Source: Aquipseudomonas guryensis (lineage in GTDB: Bacteria > Pseudomonadota > Gammaproteobacteria > Pseudomonadales > Pseudomonadaceae). Taken from it: DNA of 64,000 nucleotides. A program made the translations under genes and the position numbers. The stretch is taken from positions 1-64,000 of the forward strand of contig NZ_JACJFN010000004.1 in NCBI RefSeq assembly GCF_014164785.1, in the 5' to 3' direction. Under the pieces are notes generated by a model. That model was not told where the DNA came from. It saw only the letters and a list, made by a program, of their open reading frames with translations, and did not search any database. Positions within the stretch are counted from its first letter, which is position 1; every line of letters starts with the position of its first letter. Shown here piece by piece: positions 1-8,515 of this stretch.

Positions 1-1152
1 GCTCGGGGTGACCCCGACAGTGACGGTGACCGGGTTGGAGACCTGGCCGCTGGCATCCTTGATGGTGTAGGTGAAGCTGTCACCGGTGGTTTCGGAGCCG
101 TTGTGCTGGTAGCTGACGGTGCCATCGGCATTCACGGTGACGGTGCCATTGGCCGGATTACCGGTGATGACGATGCTGCTCGGGTCGATGCCGTCGTCGC
201 TGTCGGTATCGTTACCGGCCAGGTCGATCAGCACGCTGCCGCCTTCGGCAACGGTGGCGGCATCAGCGACGGCGACCGGCGCATCGTTGCTCGGGGTGAC
301 CCCGACAGTGACGGTGACTGGGTTGGAAGTCTGGCCGCTGGCGTCCTTGATGGTGTAGGTGAAGCTGTCGCCGGTGGTTTCGGAACCGTTGTGCTGGTAG
401 CTGACGGTGCCATCGGCGTTGACGGTGATAGTGCCATTGGCCGGGTTACCGGTGATGACGATGCTGCCCAGGTCGAGGCCGTCATCGCTGTCGGTATCGT
501 TACCGGCCAGGTCGATCAGCACGCTGCCGCCTTCGGCGACGCTGGCGGCATCGGCCACGGCGACCGGCGCGTCGTTGCTCGGGGTGACCCCGACAGTGAC
601 GGTGACCGGGTTGGAGACCTGGCCGCTGGCATCCTTGATGGTGTAGGTGAAGCTGTCACCGGTGGTTTCGGAGCCGTTGTGCTGGTAGCTGACGGTGCCG
701 TCGGCGTTGACGGTGACGGTGCCATTGGCCGGATTACCGGTGATGACGATGCTGCTCGGGTCGATGCCGTCGTCGCTGTCGGTGTCGTTACCGGCCAGGT
801 CGATCAGCACGCTGCCGCCTTCGGCAACGCTGGCGCTATCGGCCACGGCGACCGGGGCGTCATTGCTCGGGGTGACCCCGACGGTGACGGTGACCGGGTT
901 GGAGACCTGGCCGCTGGCGTCCTTGATGGTGTAGGTGAAGCTGTCGCCCGTGGTTTCGGAACCGTTGTGCTGATAGCTGACGGTGCCGTCGGCGTTGACG
1001 GTGACGGTGCCATTGGCCGGGTTACCGGTGATGACGATGCTGCTCGGGTCGATGCCGTCGTCGCTGTCGGTGTCGTTACCGGCCAGGTCGATCAGCACGC
1101 TGCCGCCTTCGGCGACACTGGCGGCATCGGCCACGGCGACCGGGGCGTCATT
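1..1152. repeat. Four tandem 288-bp repeats inside the adhesin gene
   Basis: The string gctcggggtgaccccga recurs at 1, 289 and 577, with a one-base variant at 865, and a diverged copy begins at 1153. The period is exactly 288 bp, or 96 codons. Copies differ mainly at scattered silent-looking positions, which indicates recent expansion or gene conversion. The array probably continues beyond the left edge. Long open frames on the plus strand here (for example 103-1551) are shadows of the repeated coding sequence. Confidence 0.95.
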
Positions 1153-1971
1153 GACCGGGGTGACGCCGATGTTGACCACCAGGGTGTTGACACCGCCACG
1201 GCCATCGCTGACCTGGACCTGGAAACTGTCCGGGCCGTTGTAGTCGGGGTTGGGGGTGTACAGCCAGCTACCATCCGGGTTCAGGGTCAGCTGGCCATTG
1301 TCCGGTGCGTCGAGCAGGTTGAAGGTCAGGCTGTCGCCATCTGCATCCACGAGTTGGAAGCTGCCTTCGAACGGTGTGTCTTCGGCAGTCTCGAAATTGA
1401 ACGAGCCACCGGGCGGTGGGGTGTTCTCAGCAGCTGGTTGCGTGGCGTCTGTGGTGGTTGCCGCGGCAGGCGTGGGGGCTGGCGTCTCGTCTTCAATGGC
1501 AGCGAAAGCGTTATCCAGGCCTTCGGTGGCAAAACCTACCGTTGGATTTAGCTGTTGCGCGGTTTCGCTGAGCAGGACGAAGCTGTGGCCGCCACCGGCT
1601 CCGCCAGCACCCCCGCCGGCACCACCGGCACCCGGACCGGCCGCCGTGGCAGGGAGTTCAGCGGTAGGGTCGACACCCGCGGCGATGGCTTGTTGCAGCT
1701 CTTCTGCCGCGAGTTCGTCGTCGGAAGGTGCTTGGGTCGCCTGGGTGGGTTGTGTTTCGGTTTCGGTGCTGGCGAGCCACTGGCTGTTCTGGCCGATTTC
1801 GAGGTCCTGGCCACCTTGCAGTTGCAGACTGAGCGTGCCTTGTTGTCCGGTCATGACCTGATCGCCACGGAACAGGCGATCACCCTCGACGAGCAGGCGT
1901 TGGATGCCTTCTGGTGAAAGTGCAATGACCTGACCGACAACGCCTTTGACGACCGCAACGACATTGCTCAT
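1..1971 (-). CDS. LapA-like giant repeat adhesin, N-terminal part (partial)
   Basis: This is the first 657 codons of a large surface adhesin that continues beyond the left edge. The start at 1971 gives MSNVVAVVKGVVGQV, the typical opening of LapA/BapA-type type I secreted adhesins. Residues 1-70 match the retention module. A TAAG tetrad lies at residues 109-112, the cleavage motif of the periplasmic protease LapG in this family. It is followed by a Gly/Ala linker (about 113-127), a cadherin/VCBS-like segment (about 180-270), then near-identical 96-residue VCBS-like repeats. Known for the family: the retention module holds the protein in the outer membrane until LapG cuts it. The divergent lapBC genes are its probable exporter. 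The C-terminal secretion signal is outside the window, so total size is unknown. Confidence 0.88.
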   Translation of the reverse strand, partial: MSNVVAVVKGVVGQVIALSPEGIQRLLVEGDRLFRGDQVMTGQQGTLSLQLQGGQDLEIGQNSQWLASTETETQPTQATQAPSDDELAAEELQQAIAAGVDPTAELPATAAGPGAGGAGGGAGGAGGGHSFVLLSETAQQLNPTVGFATEGLDNAFAAIEDETPAPTPAAATTTDATQPAAENTPPPGGSFNFETAEDTPFEGSFQLVDADGDSLTFNLLDAPDNGQLTLNPDGSWLYTPNPDYNGPDSFQVQVSDGRGGVNTLVVNIGVTPVNDAPVAVADAASVAEGGSVLIDLAGNDTDSDDGIDPSSIVITGNPANGTVTVNADGTVSYQHNGSETTGDSFTYTIKDASGQVSNPVTVTVGVTPSNDAPVAVADSASVAEGGSVLIDLAGNDTDSDDGIDPSSIVITGNPANGTVTVNADGTVSYQHNGSETTGDSFTYTIKDASGQVSNPVTVTVGVTPSNDAPVAVADAASVAEGGSVLIDLAGNDTDSDDGLDLGSIVITGNPANGTITVNADGTVSYQHNGSETTGDSFTYTIKDASGQTSNPVTVTVGVTPSNDAPVAVADAATVAEGGSVLIDLAGNDTDSDDGIDPSSIVITGNPANGTVTVNADGTVSYQHNGSETTGDSFTYTIKDASGQVSNPVTVTVGVTPS

Positions 1972-2588
1972 GAGGACTCTCCTTTGTCTAACTGCAACAG
2001 GCTTCCGGGCCGGCTACCACGAGGCGCCTACACCGACAGTTTTGTGAAGTGTGACATAAAAATAGCGTCAAACTATTGTTTTATAGTTGTTCGCTATTGA
2101 CTTTATGCCGTTTTATTGACCGAGCAAGAAACATGCTAAACAATCAATCTTGTTATGTCACTTTGCTATCTCAGGTGATTTCATCAGTCTCCGATCAACG
2201 GTCATGGCCAGTTGCCATTATGGCGCCGGTCTGCACGCGTTCTGGATGACTGATAGGTCATGCTGCTGTTGGCAAATGCTTGATTTTTTGCGTTTTCGTG
2301 TGAGCCGAAAGGCAGCCTGCTGCGAACTCTGTGTGGCACTGTTGGTTGCATGGCAGCAGACGAAAGCTTGGTAGCCAGGTGATTGACGGTATTCTACTGT
2401 CGGTTTACCGGCACTTGTCATGTGTGCCTCGTAGAGGCTCGGCAGTGGGCGCGCAGGTGGATTTTTCAGATTGTCTGTACCACGGAAGGTGCATGGCCCC
2501 CACAAAGGAGTGTCCGGGCTAAGTAGGCGGCGAGTTGCTTATGCAGTGCTTGCCGGATGTAAGCGATAAGAATCGAGAGTGTTCCCGC
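1972..2588. promoter_or_regulatory. Divergent adhesin/lapBC intergenic region with 38-nt dyad
   Basis: This 617-bp gap separates the divergent adhesin and lapB starts. Its AT-rich part (about 2040-2300) contrasts with the GC-rich genes. A symmetric imperfect dyad spans 2061-2098: AATAGCG and AACTAT on the left mirror ATAGTT and CGCTATT on the right about a TGTTTT centre. It lies about 90 bp upstream of the adhesin start and is a candidate operator or promoter element. No convincing -35/-10 pair was fixed. Short open frames in the gap have no recognisable product or good ribosome binding site. Confidence 0.5.
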
Positions 2589-4742
2589 GTGACCGCAGAA
2601 ACCAGCCAGACCAAGCCAGTGGGTGATCCACGGGCACGCTACGATGACCCCCTGCTGGACAGCCTGCTGTCGCTCTGTGCCCTGCACCAGCGCCCGGCTA
2701 CCCGCGCCATGCTGACGGCCGGCTTACCTTTGCCGGCCCAGCGCCTGAGCGCCGAGTTGCTGCCGCGTGCGGCCGCCCGTGCCGGTCTGCAGGGCCGCTG
2801 GTTACGTCGTGAGCTGCAGCAGATTCCCGCCATGGCCTTGCCGGCCCTGTTGCTGTTGAAGGATGGCCGCAGTGCCATCCTGCTGGCGTGCGATGCCGAG
2901 CATGCTCGGCTGCTGCTCAGCGAAAGCGATGGTGGGGAAGTGCGGGTCAAGCTGGACCGGCTGCTTGCCGATTACTCCGGTGAGGTGTTCTTCGCCCAGC
3001 CGCGGCACAAGCACGACCTGGATCGGGAAAGCCTGATCCCGCGCACCCGCTCCTGGTTCCGTGACACCCTCAAACGCTCGCGCTGGCTGTATATCGATGC
3101 GGTGGCGGCCAGCGTGCTGATCAACCTGATCGGCCTGTTCGCGCCGCTGTTCGTGATGAATGTCTACGATCGCGTGGTGCCCAACCAGGCGGCGGCGACC
3201 CTCTGGGTGCTGGCCATCGGCATCTCCGGCGCCTACCTGTTCGACCTGTTGCTCAAGACCATGCGCGGCCTGTGCCTGGACTTGGCCGGCAAGAAGACCG
3301 ACCTGATCATTTCCGCCACGCTGTTCGAACGCATCGTCGGCATGGCGATGAAGTTCCGCCCGGCGCGGATCGGCAGCTTTGCGCAGAATATTCACGAGTT
3401 CCAGGTGCTGCGCGACTTCCTCGCCTCGCTGACGCTGACCACCCTGATCGACCTGCCGTTCACCCTCCTGGTGCTGCTGGTGATTGCCGTGCTCGGTGGC
3501 CATCTGGTGTGGATTCCGCTGCTGGCCTTTCCTCTGGCGCTGGGCATCGGCTGGCTGCTGCAGAAACCCCTGGCCGAGACCATGGAACGCACCATGGCGC
3601 TGTCCGCCGAGCGCCAGTCGAGCCTGATCGAGACCCTCGCCGGGCTCGACGCGGTCAAGGTCAACAACGCCGAAAGCGAGCGCCAATACCAGTGGGAACA
3701 GACCATCGGCACCCTCAGCCGCCTGGAATTGCGCGCGCGCATGCTGTCCAGCCTGGCGCTGAACATCACCGGGCTGATCCAGCAACTGGCCGGCGTGGTG
3801 ATGATCGTCTGCGGCGTTTACCTGATCATCGCCGGCGACCTCAGCATGGGTGGCCTGATTGCCTGCTACATGCTCAACAGCCGCGCGCTCAGTCCGCTCG
3901 GCCAGCTTTCTGGCTTGCTCACCCGCTACCAGCAGGCGCGGGTGACCATGCTCAATATCGACCAGATGATGGAGCTGCCGCAGGAGCACGAGGAACACGA
4001 GCGGCCCCTTGCGCGTCCGCAGCTGCGCGGCGCCATCGAGTGCCGTGACCTGGAGTTCCACTACCCGCAGCAGCAGGGCGCGGCGCTCAAGGACATCAAC
4101 CTGCAGATCCGCCCCGGCGAGAAGGTCGGCATCATCGGCCGCAGCGGCTCGGGCAAGAGTTCGCTGGCCAAGCTGCTGGTCGGCCTGTACCAGGCCGACT
4201 CCGGTAGCCTGCTGGTGGATGGCGTGGATATCCGCCAGTTGGATGTCAGCGATCTGCGCCACAACATCGGTTACGTACCGCAGGACATCCAGCTGTTCAG
4301 CGGCAGCCTGCGTGACAACCTGGTCAGCGGCGCGCGCTACGTCGAGGACAGCCTGGTGCTGCATGCCGCCGAACTGGCCGGCGTGCACGAATTCGCCCGG
4401 ATTCATCCGCAGGGTTACGAGCTGCCGGTCGGCGAGCGCGGCCAACAGCTGTCCGGCGGTCAGCGGCAGAACGTGGCCCTGGCCCGGGCCTTGCTGCTCG
4501 ACCCGCCGATCCTGCTGCTCGACGAGCCGACCAGCGCCATGGACAACTCTGGCGAGGAGCGCCTCAAGCAGCGCCTGCTGCCGGTGATCGCCGACAAGAC
4601 CCTGCTGCTGGTCACCCACCGCACCTCGCTGCTCAGCCTGGTGGAGCGGCTGATCATCATCGACCGTGGGCGCATCGTCGCCGACGGGCCGAAAGCCGAG
4701 GTGATGGAAGCCTTGCGTGGAGGGCGGATCAATGTCGCTTGA
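2589..4742 (+). CDS. lapB: Type I secretion ABC transporter LapB (permease/ATPase)
   Basis: This is the inner-membrane ATPase of a type I secretion system, predicted to export the divergent adhesin. The protein (717 aa) has an N-terminal C39-like peptidase domain (about 20-140), a six-helix membrane domain (about 155-430) and an ABC domain. Walker A GRSGSGKSS lies near residue 516, the LSGGQ signature near 621 and Walker B ILLLDEP near 640. It aligns along its length with P. fluorescens LapB as I recall it. I chose GTG 2589 over the upstream ATG at 2535 because a GAGAG ribosome binding site lies about 9 nt before it and the length then fits the family. Its last 11 bases overlap lapC. Confidence 0.9.
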   Translation: MTAETSQTKPVGDPRARYDDPLLDSLLSLCALHQRPATRAMLTAGLPLPAQRLSAELLPRAAARAGLQGRWLRRELQQIPAMALPALLLLKDGRSAILLACDAEHARLLLSESDGGEVRVKLDRLLADYSGEVFFAQPRHKHDLDRESLIPRTRSWFRDTLKRSRWLYIDAVAASVLINLIGLFAPLFVMNVYDRVVPNQAAATLWVLAIGISGAYLFDLLLKTMRGLCLDLAGKKTDLIISATLFERIVGMAMKFRPARIGSFAQNIHEFQVLRDFLASLTLTTLIDLPFTLLVLLVIAVLGGHLVWIPLLAFPLALGIGWLLQKPLAETMERTMALSAERQSSLIETLAGLDAVKVNNAESERQYQWEQTIGTLSRLELRARMLSSLALNITGLIQQLAGVVMIVCGVYLIIAGDLSMGGLIACYMLNSRALSPLGQLSGLLTRYQQARVTMLNIDQMMELPQEHEEHERPLARPQLRGAIECRDLEFHYPQQQGAALKDINLQIRPGEKVGIIGRSGSGKSSLAKLLVGLYQADSGSLLVDGVDIRQLDVSDLRHNIGYVPQDIQLFSGSLRDNLVSGARYVEDSLVLHAAELAGVHEFARIHPQGYELPVGERGQQLSGGQRQNVALARALLLDPPILLLDEPTSAMDNSGEERLKQRLLPVIADKTLLLVTHRTSLLSLVERLIIIDRGRIVADGPKAEVMEALRGGRINVA

Positions 4743-6093
4743 GTCCTTCAAGGCGCAATTGAGCAGCTATTTCAAAGGGCGCGCCTCGCTTGACGGGCAG
4801 CCCATGCCCGAAGTCCGCAAGGCTCTGGTGGAAGATGCACCGCGCCTGGTGCGCCTGACCATCTGGAGCCTGGTCGCCTTCTTCGCGTTCGGTCTGCTGT
4901 GGGCGCACTTTGCCGTGGTCGACGAAGTCACTCGCGGCGATGGCAAGGCGATTCCCTCGTCCAAGCTGCAGAAGATCCAGAACCTGGAGGGCGGCATCGT
5001 CGCCGAACTGTTCGTCCGCGAAGGCCAGGTGGTGGAGGCGGGCGCGCCGCTGCTGCGCCTGGACGACACGCGCTTCGCCTCCAACGTCGGCGAGACCGAG
5101 GCCGATCGCTTTGCCCTGCTGCTGCGTATCGAGCGCCTCAGTGCCGAGATCGACGGGCGCCCGCTGAGCATGCCGGCCAAGGCGGTAGAGGCCGTGCCGC
5201 ATCTGGCGGCCAGCGAACAGGCGCTGTTCGAGAGTCGCCAGCAGCAGCTGCGCGACGAAGTGGCGGGGCTGGAAGAGCAGCTGATCCAGCGCCAGCAAGA
5301 ACTGCGCGAGTTCGCCTCCAAACGCGAGCAGTACAGTCGCAGCCTGGGTTTCCTGCGCCAGGAAATCGAGATGTCCGAGCCACTGGTGGCCCAGGGCGCT
5401 ATGTCCCAGGTCGAGCTGTTGCGCCTGCGCCGCACTGAGGCGGAGAACCGTGGCCAGCTGGATGCCACCAGCCTGGCAATTCCGCGTGCCGAGTCGGCGA
5501 TCAAAGAAGTGCAGCGCAAGATCGACGAGACCCGTGGGCGTTTCCGCAGCGATGCGCTGACCGAGCTGAACGAGGCGCGTACCGAGCTGAGCAAGATCCA
5601 GGCAACCGGCAAGGCCCTGGAAGACCGGGTCAACCGCACCCTGGTCACTTCGCCAGTGCGCGGCATCGTTAAGCAGTTGCTGGTCAACACCATCGGCGGG
5701 GTGATCCAGCCGGGCAGCGATCTGGTGGAAATCGTGCCGTTGGACGACAGCCTGTTGGTCGAAGCGCGCATCCGTCCGCAGGACATCGCCTTCCTGCATC
5801 CGGGGCAGAAGGCCGTGGTCAAGTTCACCGCCTATGACTACACCATCTACGGCGGCCTGCAGGGCAAGCTGGAGCAGATCGGCGCCGACACCATCACCGA
5901 CGAAGAAGGCAACAGCTTCTACCTGATCCAGCTGCGCACCGACAAAAGCCACCTGGGCACTGAGGAGCGTCCGCTGCTGATCATCCCCGGCATGGTCGCC
6001 TCGGTGGACATCATCACCGGCAAGAAGAGCGTGCTCAGCTACCTGCTCAAACCGATCATCCGCGCCCAGTCCGAGGCGTTGCGCGAGCGCTGA
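4732..6093 (+). CDS. lapC: Type I secretion membrane fusion protein LapC (HlyD family)
   Basis: This is the periplasmic adaptor linking the LapB ATPase to an outer-membrane TolC-like pore. It has 453 aa: a cytoplasmic N-terminus, one membrane helix (about 46-66, LTIWSLVAFFAFGLLWAHF), a biotinyl/lipoyl-like strand region beginning IQNLEGGIVAELFVREG, a long Gln/Glu-rich coiled coil (about 110-300), and a C-terminal HlyD beta domain. The start ATG 4732 follows GGAGGG closely and overlaps the lapB stop, indicating translational coupling. No outer-membrane pore gene (lapE) and no lapD or lapG is present nearby, so the pore must be encoded elsewhere. Confidence 0.9.
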   Translation: MSLESFKAQLSSYFKGRASLDGQPMPEVRKALVEDAPRLVRLTIWSLVAFFAFGLLWAHFAVVDEVTRGDGKAIPSSKLQKIQNLEGGIVAELFVREGQVVEAGAPLLRLDDTRFASNVGETEADRFALLLRIERLSAEIDGRPLSMPAKAVEAVPHLAASEQALFESRQQQLRDEVAGLEEQLIQRQQELREFASKREQYSRSLGFLRQEIEMSEPLVAQGAMSQVELLRLRRTEAENRGQLDATSLAIPRAESAIKEVQRKIDETRGRFRSDALTELNEARTELSKIQATGKALEDRVNRTLVTSPVRGIVKQLLVNTIGGVIQPGSDLVEIVPLDDSLLVEARIRPQDIAFLHPGQKAVVKFTAYDYTIYGGLQGKLEQIGADTITDEEGNSFYLIQLRTDKSHLGTEERPLLIIPGMVASVDIITGKKSVLSYLLKPIIRAQSEALRER

Positions 6094-6104
6094 GTGGCGG
6101 GTTT

Positions 6105-6272
6105 TCCCTCTCCCCCCGACCCCTCTCCCATGAATGGGAGAGGGGTGACTAATGCGCTCCCTCTCTTTCGCTGTCGCGCGCTGACTATGTTCCGGCAAAG
6201 AAGGCTTCAGGCATTGCCGGGACTGCCCCCTCTCCCATTCATGGGAGAGGGCTGGGGAGAGGGGCGGTGTCG
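6105..6272. repeat. Inverted pair of CCCTCTCCC..GGGAGAGGG palindromes
   Basis: Two copies of a palindromic element, CCCTCTCCCATGAATGGGAGAGGG and its reverse form, lie near 6119-6148 and 6227-6268 in opposite orientation. They lie between the convergent lapC and mmsB genes, where they could fold as a large hairpin and help terminate both transcripts. A related copy lies at 30629-30665. Confidence 0.75.
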
Positions 6273-6277
6273 AGAGC

Positions 6278-6339
6278 CGTAGCCCGGATGCAATCCGGGG
6301 AATACCACATAACCCTCCCCGGATTACATCCGGGCTACG
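6278..6339. repeat. REP-like palindrome, GTAGCCCGG family
   Basis: GTAGCCCGGATGCAATCCGG on the left is mirrored by CCGGATTACATCCGGGCTAC on the right. Related copies occur at 12400-12450 and 28597-28655, all intergenic. This is a dispersed Pseudomonas intergenic repeat, not a gene. Confidence 0.85.
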
Positions 6340-6357
6340 GTCGGTGAAGGCGCTCGG

Positions 6358-7242
6358 CTACTCGACAAACAGCTTCTGCACCGCCGAGAAATCCAGCTTG
6401 CCGTTGCCTTGCTTGAGCAGCAGGCGATACAGCTGCAGGGCCAGGGCGCCCATCGGCGTGCTGCTGGCGGTAGCCTGGGCGGCTTCCTGGGCCAGGCCCA
6501 GGTCCTTGGCCATCAGCTCGGCCATAAAGCCGCCGCTGTAACCCTTGCTGGCCGGCGCGTTTTCCATCACGCCTGGCCAGGGGTTGTACTTCTCCAGGGT
6601 CCAGTTGCCGCCCGAACTCTGCCGCATGATCTCGGCCAGCACGGCCGGGTCCAGGCCGCTGGCCACGCCCAGGGCCATGGCTTCGGCGGTTCCGATCATC
6701 TGCACGGCGAGCAGCTGGTTGTTGCACACCTTGGCCACCTGGCCGGCGCCATCCGGGCCGGCGTGGAAGATATTCTTGCCCATGGCGGCGAGGATCGGAC
6801 GGGCCTTTTCCAGGGCCTCGGCCTTGCCGCCGACCATGAAGGTCAAGGTGCCGGCTGCCGCACCGGCGGTGCCGCCGGATACCGGCGCATCGAGCAGGCC
6901 GATGCCGCGTGCCGCTGCTGCCGCGTGCACCTTGCGCGCCGAGTCCGGAGCGATGGTCGAGCATTCCAGCACCAGGCTGCCGGGGGTGATCTGCGTCAGC
7001 AACCCCTGGTCGCCCAGGTACAGGCTTTCCACATGGCGACTGGCCGGCAGCATGCTGACCACCACCGCGGCATCGCGCACTGCATCGGCAGCGCTGGCAG
7101 CGGCCTTGGCGCCTTCGGCGGCGAGGCTGGCCATGCTCTCCTGAACCAGGTCGAAGACGCTGATGGCAAAGCCGGCCTTGAGCAGGTTGCGGGCCATGGG
7201 CAGGCCCATGTGGCCGAGGCCGATAAAGGCGATCTGAGTCAT
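6358..7242 (-). CDS. mmsB: 3-hydroxyisobutyrate dehydrogenase
   Basis: Oxidises 3-hydroxyisobutyrate to methylmalonate semialdehyde with NAD+ in valine breakdown. The 294-aa protein has an N-terminal Rossmann motif (IAFIGLGHMGLPMARNL, residues 4-20), the substrate-binding DAPVSGG stretch (residues 118-124) and the family catalytic lysine in GAGQVAKVCNNQ (K171). It is the last gene of the valine operon, whose first gene, mmsA, makes the enzyme for the next step. Confidence 0.93.
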   Translation of the reverse strand: MTQIAFIGLGHMGLPMARNLLKAGFAISVFDLVQESMASLAAEGAKAAASAADAVRDAAVVVSMLPASRHVESLYLGDQGLLTQITPGSLVLECSTIAPDSARKVHAAAAARGIGLLDAPVSGGTAGAAAGTLTFMVGGKAEALEKARPILAAMGKNIFHAGPDGAGQVAKVCNNQLLAVQMIGTAEAMALGVASGLDPAVLAEIMRQSSGGNWTLEKYNPWPGVMENAPASKGYSGGFMAELMAKDLGLAQEAAQATASSTPMGALALQLYRLLLKQGNGKLDFSAVQKLFVE

Positions 7243-7283
7243 TGTTATTGTTCTCCTCGTAGCGAATGCCAGGTGTCGCGTTC

Positions 7284-7341
7284 GTAGGAGCCAGCTTGCT
7301 GGCGATCAGGGGTGCCCGATCGCCAGCAAGCTGGCTCCTAC
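7284..7341. repeat. REP-like palindrome, GTAGGAGC..GCTCCTAC family
   Basis: GTAGGAGCCAGCTTGCTGGC is mirrored by GCCAGCAAGCTGGCTCCTAC around a short centre. It lies between mmsB and the hydrolase gene. Sister copies are at 34401-34464 (intergenic) and 31943-32005 (inside a coding sequence). Confidence 0.88.
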
Positions 7342-7348
7342 AGGAAAT

Positions 7349-8452
7349 TTACAGATCGGCCAGCGGGTGCTCGCCTTCCCAGACGGGTTCGAAGTGCGCT
7401 TCGATCACCGCCGCCGGGATAGTTGCGACATCCGCCCAGTGCCACTTCGGCGCCTGGTCCTTGTCGATCAGGCGGGCGCGCACGCCTTCGGGGAATTCCG
7501 GGTGGCGGCAGCAGTTCAGGCTCATGGCGTATTCCATGCGAAATACTTCGGCCAGCGACAGATGGCGGGCGCGCTGGATCTGTTGCCAGACCAGGTGCGC
7601 AGTCAGCGGACAGCCCTCGCTCAGAGTCTTGGCGGCGCGCGCCAGGAGCAGGTCGCTGTCGCCCTGCAGGGCGCTGAGGGCATGCCAGGCGCTGGGTAGG
7701 TCGGCCACGTCGAGCAGGGCGTCGAGGCGCTCGCGGCGCGGCAGCCACTGTGCCTGCGGCAGGTCGGCGCGCGCTTCCTGCTCCAGGGCACGGAGCAGGC
7801 TGGTGAGTTGTGCCGGCGCCTGTTCCTGCCAGTTCATCTGCACCAGGCCTTCGATCAGCACGTCCTGCTGGTCGTCACGCAGGAAGCGGTCGGCCAGGTT
7901 CAGATCCAGGGCGTCGCGGGCATTGATGCCGCTGGCGGTCAGGCCGAGGAACAGGCCGAGCTTGCCCGGCAGGCGGGCGAGGAACCAGCTGCCGCCGACA
8001 TCCGGGTACAGGCCGATATTGATCTCCGGCATGGCCAGGCGGCTGCTCGGCGTGACGATGCGCACCCCGGCGCCCTGCATCAGGCCCATGCCGCCGCCCA
8101 GCACATGGCCGTGGGCCCAGCAGATCAGCGGCTTGGGGTAGGTGTGGATGCGGTGGTCGAGGCGGTATTCGTCGGCGAAGAAGCGTCGAGCCAGTGGCGG
8201 GATCTCTCCCGGGTGTTCGCGGCACTGTTGCACCAGCTGCACTACGTCGCCGCCGGCGCAGAAGGCCTTGGGCCCGTTGCCGCGCAGCAGCACGCAGGCG
8301 ATGCTCGGATCAGCCGCCCAGGCGCTCAGCTTGGCATCCAGCGCCTCGATCATCGGCAGGGTCAGGGCGTTGAGGCTTTTTTCCGCATCCAGGCTAGCGA
8401 TGCCGATGCGGTAGCCGTGCTGGCCGTGGCGTTCTTCGAAATGCACGTTCAT
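7349..8452 (-). CDS. 3-hydroxyisobutyryl-CoA hydrolase (enoyl-CoA hydratase/isomerase family)
   Basis: Predicted to release CoA from 3-hydroxyisobutyryl-CoA in valine catabolism. At 367 aa it is about 100 residues longer than a simple enoyl-CoA hydratase, the usual size of the HIBCH subgroup. It shows the crotonase oxyanion-hole stretch FCAGGDVVQL and the HIBCH-like HGHVLGGGMGLMQG and EINIGLYPDVGGSWFL blocks. It sits between the hydratase and mmsB, exactly where this step is needed. Confidence 0.9.
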   Translation of the reverse strand: MNVHFEERHGQHGYRIGIASLDAEKSLNALTLPMIEALDAKLSAWAADPSIACVLLRGNGPKAFCAGGDVVQLVQQCREHPGEIPPLARRFFADEYRLDHRIHTYPKPLICWAHGHVLGGGMGLMQGAGVRIVTPSSRLAMPEINIGLYPDVGGSWFLARLPGKLGLFLGLTASGINARDALDLNLADRFLRDDQQDVLIEGLVQMNWQEQAPAQLTSLLRALEQEARADLPQAQWLPRRERLDALLDVADLPSAWHALSALQGDSDLLLARAAKTLSEGCPLTAHLVWQQIQRARHLSLAEVFRMEYAMSLNCCRHPEFPEGVRARLIDKDQAPKWHWADVATIPAAVIEAHFEPVWEGEHPLADL

Positions 8453-8470
8453 GGGTACAACCTTCGGTTG

Positions 8471-8502
8471 AGCGGCAAGCTTTAAGCTACAAGCTTGCCG
8501 CT
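8471..8502. repeat. 12-bp inverted repeat between hydratase and hydrolase genes
   Basis: AGCGGCAAGCTT (8471-8482) is perfectly mirrored by AAGCTTGCCGCT (8491-8502) with an 8-nt loop. There is no T-tract, so it is more likely an mRNA-stabilising or REP-type hairpin than a terminator. Confidence 0.7.
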
Positions 8503-8515
8503 GATGGCTTGCAGC

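Noticed and set aside
1..1152. Possible CRISPR or satellite array
   Set aside because: The repeat unit is 288 bp with no spacers and an intact reading frame; it is a protein-coding tandem repeat.
103..1551. Long plus-strand open frame of 482 codons in the adhesin repeat region
   Set aside because: It is antisense to the clearly coding minus-strand adhesin, has the composition of a GC-rich shadow frame, and repeats with the same 288-bp period.
2802..4751. Minus-strand open frame of 649 codons under lapB
   Set aside because: It is antisense to lapB, whose motifs and family match are unambiguous; the Gln/His/Arg-rich translation is a typical shadow. Similar frames under lapC, mmsA and the fadD genes were rejected for the same reason.
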